Positions 37,295 to 42,104 of a stretch of 42,104 nt of DNA are shown one piece after another. Made by a program: the position numbers and the translations under genes. Below the pieces are notes generated by a model that was not told the origin of the DNA, did no database searches, and saw only the letters and a program-made list of their open reading frames with translations. The DNA is from Spirirestis rafaelensis WJT71-NPBG6. GTDB lineage: Bacteria > Cyanobacteriota > Cyanobacteriia > Cyanobacteriales > Nostocaceae. The first letter of the stretch is position 1; each line of letters begins with the position of its first letter. The stretch is taken from contig JAHHID010000025.1 of NCBI GenBank assembly GCA_019359015.1, forward strand, positions 1-42,104. The letters run 5' to 3'.

Positions 37295-37708
37295 ATGACC
37301 CTAACTGTTCGTGTAATTTCTCCAGATAAAACAGTGTGGGATGCCGCAGCTGAAGAAGTAGTCTTGCCGAGTACTACTGGTCAGCTAGGTATTCTCACAG
37401 GACATGCGCCACTCTTGACCGCTTTGGATACAGGTGTGATGCGAGTGCGTGCGAATAAAAATCAGAATTGGACAGCGATCGCCCTCATGGGTGGTTTTGC
37501 CGAAGTCGAAGAAAACGAAATCACAATTCTGGTTAACGGTGCGGAAAAAGGCGACTCAATTAACCTTGAAGAAGCCCGTGCTGCTTTTAATCAAGCAGAA
37601 GCTCGCGTGAATCAAGTGCAAGCAGAAGACCGGCAAGCACAAATTCAGGCAACACAAGCTTACAAACGCGCTCGCGCACGCTTTCAAGCTGCCGGCGGTA
37701 TGGTGTAA
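37295..37708 (+). CDS. atpC: ATP synthase F1 subunit epsilon
   Basis: A 137-residue subunit (also named atpE in cyanobacteria) that sits in the central stalk and couples and inhibits ATP hydrolysis. [40 protein letters not shown] and [17 protein letters not shown] are family-diagnostic. The C-terminal helical part ([20 protein letters not shown]) is complete. It follows the beta gene by 81 bases containing a 13-bp hairpin and surely belongs to the same transcription unit. A strong terminator follows. Confidence 0.97.
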   Translation: MTLTVRVISPDKTVWDAAAEEVVLPSTTGQLGILTGHAPLLTALDTGVMRVRANKNQNWTAIALMGGFAEVEENEITILVNGAEKGDSINLEEARAAFNQAEARVNQVQAEDRQAQIQATQAYKRARARFQAAGGMV

Positions 37709-37761
37709 ACATTCAGTCTGCCCAAACTCAAGTTAGGGAATTATATTATTCCCGACAAATC

Positions 37762-37797
37762 AAAACTCCTCCTAAAAACTTTCTAGGAGGAGTTTTC
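37762..37797 (+). terminator. Terminator after the atp operon
   Basis: A perfect 13-bp stem (AAAACTCCTCCTA at 37762-37774, TAGGAGGAGTTTT at 37784-37796) with a 9-base loop. The last four T of the arm act as the T-run, and because the arms begin with four A the hairpin could also stop minus-strand transcripts. Confidence 0.85.
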
Positions 37798-37804
37798 GTA
37801 GTAA

Positions 37805-37912
37805 TCCAGAACAGCGCTTAATTCCGACACCTTAGTGCCCACAGTGATTGTTAGTGGCAGCAGGGACAAGACAATTAAACTTTGGCAGCTTGTAGAATCA
37901 CAAGAAACTTAA
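37805..37912 (+). pseudogene. Relic of a WD40 repeat gene, C-terminal end
   Basis: A short plus-strand frame ends TVIVSGSRDKTIKLW followed by QLVESQET and a TAA at 37910-37912. VSGSxDKTIKLW is the classic last strand of a WD40 repeat. Only about 22 codons are recognisable, with no start codon or upstream repeats. A stop at 37802-37804 closes the frame to the left. It is therefore the tail of a WD40 protein gene whose rest has been lost. It is unlike the repeats of the caspase gene at 25270 (SGGGDGTVRLW), so it derives from another WD40 gene. Confidence 0.65.
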
Positions 37913-37922
37913 TTATGCGATA

Positions 37923-38222
37923 CTAGGCGCTACCTGTGAAGGTAACTTCCGGAAATTTCAGTTGGGCTTCAGCCATTGGACGGTTTCTGCCTTCCTCTTG
38001 CCAGTAGTTGATTACTTCTGTTCCTTTGTTGAGCAACTCAACACGATCAACGTCAGTAATCCAGTGTTTTGACTCTAGCTCTTTTTTTAACTCTTCCCAG
38101 GCGTCATTCCTGGGCCAGAAAAAGTACTTAGTCAAAGGACTTGTGCCTTTGCCGACAACTTGATCGACCGCCAAGGCGACGTTTTCATCCAACCACAAAA
38201 TTTTCAAAATAAACTTGGTCAA
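37923..38222 (-). CDS. ycf65: Ribosomal protein PSRP-3/Ycf65
   Basis: A 99-residue protein of the PSRP-3 (Ycf65) family, first known as a plastid-specific 30S ribosomal protein and conserved in cyanobacteria. The sequence [20 protein letters not shown], the segment [20 protein letters not shown] and the end [18 protein letters not shown] match the family over the whole length. It supports the ribosome in a way specific to cyanobacteria and plastids. It is a single gene on the minus strand, directly beside the WD40 relic. Confidence 0.93.
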   Translation of the reverse strand: MTKFILKILWLDENVALAVDQVVGKGTSPLTKYFFWPRNDAWEELKKELESKHWITDVDRVELLNKGTEVINYWQEEGRNRPMAEAQLKFPEVTFTGSA

Positions 38223-38393
38223 TCATACCTCCGCTAATTTGTGTGCCATACTCACTAACTCATGCGATCGCTTATTCTAACCCAATTCTTGACAAGTTGA
38301 CTAAATAAGAATGGAAATGGAGATTTTAAAGAGGGGGAAAGGGAAATCCCCAATGCGAGCGTGCCCAATTACCAATCTAAAATCTAAAATTCT

Positions 38394-39173
38394 ATGACTG
38401 AACAAACAAATCCGCTGGTTATTTTCGATATTGATGGTGTGATCCGCGATGTTGGCGGTTCTTATAGACGAGCGCTGGCAGATACTGTAGAGCATTTTAC
38501 CGATTCTGCGTATCGTCCTACACCATTAGATATTGACCAACTGAAGTCTGAAGGCATCTGGAATAACGATTGGGAAGCATCCCAAGAGTTAATTTACCGC
38601 TATTTTCAAAATTCCATACCTCGCGAGCAATTACAACTTGACTACAGTACGATTGTCGCGTTTTTTCAATCGCGTTACCGAGGACCAGACCCCAACAATT
38701 GGACGGGTTATATCTGCGATGAGCCATTATTATTACAGTCTAGCTATTTTGAGCAACTTACATCAGCTGGGATTCGCTGGGGATTTTTTAGCGGTGCTAC
38801 TCGCGCTTCCGCTACCTATGTTTTGCAAAAACGCCTTGGTTTAAAATCGCCTGTACTAGTCGCGATGGAAGATGCACCGGGTAAACCAGACCCTACCGGG
38901 CTTTTCGCGACTGTTCGTCTGTTGGAGCTTGACAAATTACAGCCAGTGATATATGTAGGAGATACGGTAGCAGATATGTACACAGTGGAAAAGGCGCGAA
39001 GTGTTGAGCCTAACCGTACTTGGATTGGTGTAGGTATTTTACCGCCTCATGTACAGGAGACGATAGCGCGTCGTGATGCTTATGGGCAAACATTGCGACA
39101 AGCGGGAGCGACGATAGTTTTGAGCAATGTGCAAGAATTAACACCGATGCAGATTCAGGAATTGTTGCGCTAA
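38394..39173 (+). CDS. HAD-IA family hydrolase (TIGR01548-like)
   Basis: A 259-residue haloacid dehalogenase-type phosphatase. VIFDIDGVIRDVGGSYRRAL carries the catalytic DxD (Asp12, Asp14). FSGATRAS (motif II serine or threonine region), the lysine of PGKPDPTGLF and the acidic VIYVGDTVADM (motif IV) follow in order. The pattern is that of the cyanobacterial TIGR01548 family, whose substrate is unknown. The upstream spacer has only short ATCTAAAAT repeats and no clear ribosome-binding site. All HAD motifs are intact. Confidence 0.9.
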   Translation: MTEQTNPLVIFDIDGVIRDVGGSYRRALADTVEHFTDSAYRPTPLDIDQLKSEGIWNNDWEASQELIYRYFQNSIPREQLQLDYSTIVAFFQSRYRGPDPNNWTGYICDEPLLLQSSYFEQLTSAGIRWGFFSGATRASATYVLQKRLGLKSPVLVAMEDAPGKPDPTGLFATVRLLELDKLQPVIYVGDTVADMYTVEKARSVEPNRTWIGVGILPPHVQETIARRDAYGQTLRQAGATIVLSNVQELTPMQIQELLR

Positions 39174-39290
39174 TGGAAACATAAATAAATTCTGGAGATG
39201 TTTGGATGTGTGACAAAAAAGACTTACGCTAACACCAAAGATTTCTCATAGAAATCTGCATCTACCAAAGATTTTGATTAAGGCGATCGC

Positions 39291-40748
39291 ATGACCAACG
39301 GCGTAATAATGCAATATTTTCATTGGTACATCCCCGATGATGGTAGCCTATGGAATCAACTGAATAAAACGGCTCACGAGTTGGCTAGTGCAGGCTTTAG
39401 CGCTTTATGGTTACCACCAGCTTACAAGGGTAGTGGTGGCGGTAGAGATGTGGGATACGCAGTCTACGATTTATTTGATTTGGGTGAGTTCAATCAAAAA
39501 GGTAGTGTCCGCACAAAATATGGAATACGCGATCAATATCTGACAGCGATTAAAAGCGCTCAAAATGCCGGCATTCAAATTTACGCCGATGTAGTTTTCA
39601 ACCACAAAGATGGTGGAGATGAAACACAACGCATCTCAGCAGAGGAAATGAATTGGGATGACCGCAATCGCCCAAATAGTGACTGGTATCAAATTGAAGC
39701 TTATACCAAGTTCAATTTTTCTGGTCGTGGAGATAAATACTCTAGCATGAAGTGGCATTGGTGGTGCTTTGATACATTATCCTACAATGCAGCTACCAAC
39801 AACACTGATAAACTCTACCGCATCAAGAACAATAACTTTGAGACAGAAGTTAGTCACGAACACGGTAACTATGACTATTTGATGGCGAACGACTTGGATA
39901 TGGGTAACGAGTTCGTGCGCGGTGAGTTGATGTATTGAAGACGTTGGTTTGTTGACACTACAGGTGTAGATGGTTTCCGGATTGATGCTGTCAAACATAT
40001 TCGTTCCAGCTTTTTCCGCGATTGGCTCAACCATCTACGAGTTCATTTTGGCGGGCGAGAATTGTTTAGTGTGGGGGAGTATTGGTCACAAGATATCGAA
40101 GCAATACACGGCTATATTGCTGCTAGTGATGGACGATTATCGTTGTTTGATGTGCCTCTTCACTTCAAGTTTCATCAAGCAAGTCGCCAAGGTAATAGTT
40201 TCGATATGCGATCGCTTTTTGACAGAACTTTAGTTAAGGAACAACCTGCCTTAGCTGTCACCTTTGTGGAAAATCATGATACCCAACCGTGTCAATCGCT
40301 AGAGTCTCCCGTTGAACCTTGGTTTAAGCCTTTGGCGTATGCGCTGATTTTGCTGCGTCGTGAAGGCTATCCTTGCGTTTTTTATGCAGACTATTACGGA
40401 GCGCGATATCATGATAAGGGACGTGATGCAACACTTTATTCTCACCGTTTCTTGATTGACAAGTTCCTGAAAGCGCGTAATGAATACGGTTTTGGCGACC
40501 AACACGATTATTTTGATCATCCGAATACTATCGCTTGGACGCGCTTAGGTGACAGCGAACATCCGGGGGCAATGGCAGTAGTGTTGACTAACGGTGAATC
40601 TGGCAGCAAGTGGATGAATATGTTCCGACCGAATGCAGCTTTTTACGATTCCACCGGACATATTCAGGATATTGTTTATACCAACAGCGACGGATGGGGA
40701 AATTTTTCTTGTCCGGGTGGTTTGGTGTCAGTTTGGTTGCAAAAGTAG
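39291..40748 (+). pseudogene. Alpha-amylase gene broken by an in-frame TGA
   Basis: One frame of 485 codons matches a cytoplasmic alpha-amylase (GH13, no signal peptide), with a TGA at 39936-39938 as codon 216. The left part has ADVVFNH (region I, 99-105); the right part continues at once with RRWFVDTTGVDGFRIDAVKH (nucleophile Asp232), the acid Glu263 in LFSVGEYW and Asp330 in VENHD. All catalytic residues would be present if the stop were read through. Relatives have tryptophan at this place, so TGG has become TGA. The left part could still make a useless 215-residue fragment. The start ATG is preceded by AAGG overlapping a HIP1 site. Sequencing error or recent mutation are both possible. 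Confidence 0.9.
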
Positions 40749-40960
40749 TGCGAAATCGGGAAGGTAAGAAGAAAAATGTAAAAAACTTTTTCTTTTTATC
40801 TTTTTCCTGACTAGCACGATTGCCATCAGTCTCGAACATTAGGCGGACGGTATGCTAAATTTAGTAACCAGGATAGGCAAAATACGATTGCGCTTTCTGG
40901 CTGGCAACATAACTATAACAACTACCAAAAACATGATCGAGATAGAAGTTAAATATTTAA

Positions 40961-41713
40961 TCAACGACGTACAGCATAGACATTGAAGTTATCGAGTGTA
41001 TCAGGCACTAAATTATTTTTTTCGATCGTAATATCAAATCCATAGGTTGTCAGAAGTTTTTGGATTGTATCTACTCTTCCTTCCCTGTCATCAACTTCAA
41101 CAACAACTTGCTTTATTTTGCTCCATTGATTGTGGCTTATACCTTGCAAAACTTCGTATTCTTCACCTTCTACATCTATTTTCAACAAGTCTATTGATAT
41201 AATATTAAACTCATTAATTACAGAAGATAAGGTTTTGACTTCGCTCTTTACTTCTTCGTTTTGAAAAAGGTAGTCCACTATATCTTTGTTTAACACAGCA
41301 TTCATCACCTCCCGCTGTTCTAATTTTTCCAATGGTTTTGTTGTTGAATTGCCAGCCATATTTGGATAAAAAGTAAATAATTTATCAGACTTATTTTCTG
41401 AACTCAAACCATAATTGAATTGAAATATATTAGGAATAGAGTGCATACTAGCATTTGCTTGCAATACATCAAATATTTCTTTTATGGGTTCAAATGCATA
41501 AATTTTTACTTGCTTGTTAAGCATACTTAAAAATAGAGAAAATATTCCAATATTTGCTCCTATATCAAAAATACAATCTCCTTCATTTATAGTGATACCA
41601 TTTTTGATATATTGCTGTTCAGTAAACACTTCAGAAAATATATATTCTGTTTCTTCTTTACCAAGATAGTAACATTCTAAATTATTTGGTAAAATCATTT
41701 TTTTCATGCTCAT
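40961..41713 (-). CDS. FkbM family methyltransferase
   Basis: A 250-residue S-adenosylmethionine-dependent methyltransferase. The SAM-binding motif FDIGANIGIFSLF is at residues about 49-61, YAFEPIKEIFDVLQAN follows, and LLKIDVEGEEYEVLQGI is the FkbM-family signature. Such enzymes methylate hydroxyl groups of natural products, glycans or lipids; the substrate here is unknown. The gene is visibly richer in A and T than the ribosomal and ATP synthase genes and lacks HIP1 sites, suggesting a transferred or accessory gene. It lies downstream of a probable glycosyltransferase fragment on the same strand, so the two may have formed one modification cluster. Confidence 0.9.
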   Translation of the reverse strand: MSMKKMILPNNLECYYLGKEETEYIFSEVFTEQQYIKNGITINEGDCIFDIGANIGIFSLFLSMLNKQVKIYAFEPIKEIFDVLQANASMHSIPNIFQFNYGLSSENKSDKLFTFYPNMAGNSTTKPLEKLEQREVMNAVLNKDIVDYLFQNEEVKSEVKTLSSVINEFNIISIDLLKIDVEGEEYEVLQGISHNQWSKIKQVVVEVDDREGRVDTIQKLLTTYGFDITIEKNNLVPDTLDNFNVYAVRR

Positions 41714-41868
41714 CTTTTAATTAGTCCGTCACATTAAATTACTGTATGGTTTACATTGACAGTGGCTTTTTTCAGATCGATATACAGTTTGAGCTTATTC
41801 TATTGAATTTTTGTTGAGAGTTTCTAAAACGCTACTCAATAATCCTCAAAAATTATTTTTTGTAATGC

Positions 41869-41979
41869 TTAAGAAAGAACTGGCTTAAGCGTAGATACAG
41901 TTTGTTCAATAATATCCGCAGCGCGACTAACACCACCTGCACGGCGAATCGCTTCTTGTAACCTAACTGCATTCTGTTT
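41869..41979 (-). pseudogene. 3' end of a probable glycosyltransferase
   Basis: Reading from 41979 down to a TAA at 41869-41871, the frame gives NAVRLQEAIRRAGGVSRAAD followed by IIEQTVSTLKPVLS. NAxRLQEAIxRAGGVxRAADIIEQ is the usual C-terminal helix of UGT-like (MGT-family) glycosyltransferases. Only about 36 codons are left in the window. At 41980 the sequence changes to the end of an IS200/IS605-type element, so the rest of the gene, if present, is beyond the element outside the window. Identification is from pattern memory and moderate. Confidence 0.5.
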
Positions 41980-42104
41980 TTGACACTCCCACTGCTTGAA
42001 GCAGTGGGATTCTTGTTTCAACCAGTCAACTTACTTAGAGGAGTTTCCCCACCTAAGCAGAGGTTGTTCTGTCCACAAGCTTGAGATTCCGTATGCCCTA
42101 CGGT
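41980..42104 (-). mobile_element. Right end of an IS200/IS605-type element
   Basis: Contains the last codons of a tnpB gene and a subterminal hairpin TCCCACTGC-TTGAA-GCAGTGGGA at 41987-42009, the typical right-end imperfect palindrome recognised by TnpA. On the minus strand the hairpin is followed by GTGTCAA; a TCAA at the right edge is the usual cleavage motif and puts the end at 41980. The element continues beyond the window. Confidence 0.75.
42018..42104 (-). CDS. tnpB: TnpB C-terminal end (partial)
   Basis: Twenty-eight codons and a TGA at 42018-42020 on the minus strand read GHTESQACGQNNLCLGGETP and then LSKLTG. This GHTESxACGQ tail is characteristic of one group of cyanobacterial TnpB proteins, located after the zinc ribbon and last RuvC aspartate. 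The main part of the gene lies to the right of the window, so whether it is intact is unknown. The hairpin immediately beyond the stop fits the right end of the element. Confidence 0.7.
   Translation of the reverse strand, partial: TVGHTESQACGQNNLCLGGETPLSKLTG

Overview
The window comes from a cyanobacterium, most likely a filamentous Nostocales-type strain. The signs are the HIP1 octamer GCGATCGC scattered through genes and spacers, a plastid-type ribosomal protein gene (PSRP-3/Ycf65), ATP synthase beta and epsilon genes standing apart from the other ATP synthase genes, the str operon followed by rpsJ, a cyanobacterial RNase E with a C-terminal arginine tract, and spacers full of short tandem and palindromic repeats.

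Layout. (1) 1-5250: the str operon, rpsL (3' end only), rpsG, fusA and tuf, closed by a strong terminator, then rpsJ with its own terminator. (2) 5339-8662: Lon-substrate-binding-domain protein, pheA (minus), a DUF1997 protein and rnhB (minus). (3) 8678-14070, minus strand: a radical SAM/DUF2344 fusion upstream of rne and rnhB, a conserved association; rne and rnhB are 15 nt apart. (4) 14254-18246: STAS protein, a small ORF behind a perfect CRP-type site, a conserved hypothetical, clpS with a CPBP protease, and an exported pentapeptide-repeat protein. (5) 18320-23047: tldD-tldE and a DUF697 GTPase.

(6) 23070-30220 is the accessory heart of the window: a Tat-exported multicopper oxidase and a 1442-residue caspase - STAND NTPase - WD40 protein. 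Its 15 WD40 units are 126 bp each and almost identical in DNA. The gene lies between two direct arrays of the same 21-bp tandem repeat. Further out are two inverted copies of a palindrome-rich repeat. Downstream is a 134-bp MITE-like element with perfect 13-bp terminal repeats and a 10-bp target duplication. The protein has the architecture of NLR-like, caspase-effector sensor proteins, and it is the best candidate here for a less-described system, possibly defence or programmed death.

(7) 30290-35243: a CmpX/MscS-like channel protein, an SRPBCC protein, heptamer repeats, a SirB1/TPR protein, and a TnpB element with a 48-residue ribbon-helix-helix gene divergent from tnpB. (8) 35244-39173: ATP synthase beta and epsilon genes, a relic of a WD40 gene end, ycf65 and a HAD hydrolase. 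(9) 39291-42104: a cytoplasmic alpha-amylase gene broken by one in-frame TGA, an AT-rich FkbM methyltransferase, the last codons of a probable glycosyltransferase, and the end of an IS200/IS605-type element running off the window.

No rRNA, tRNA or CRISPR array was recognised. Everything is from reading the sequence; no database search was run.
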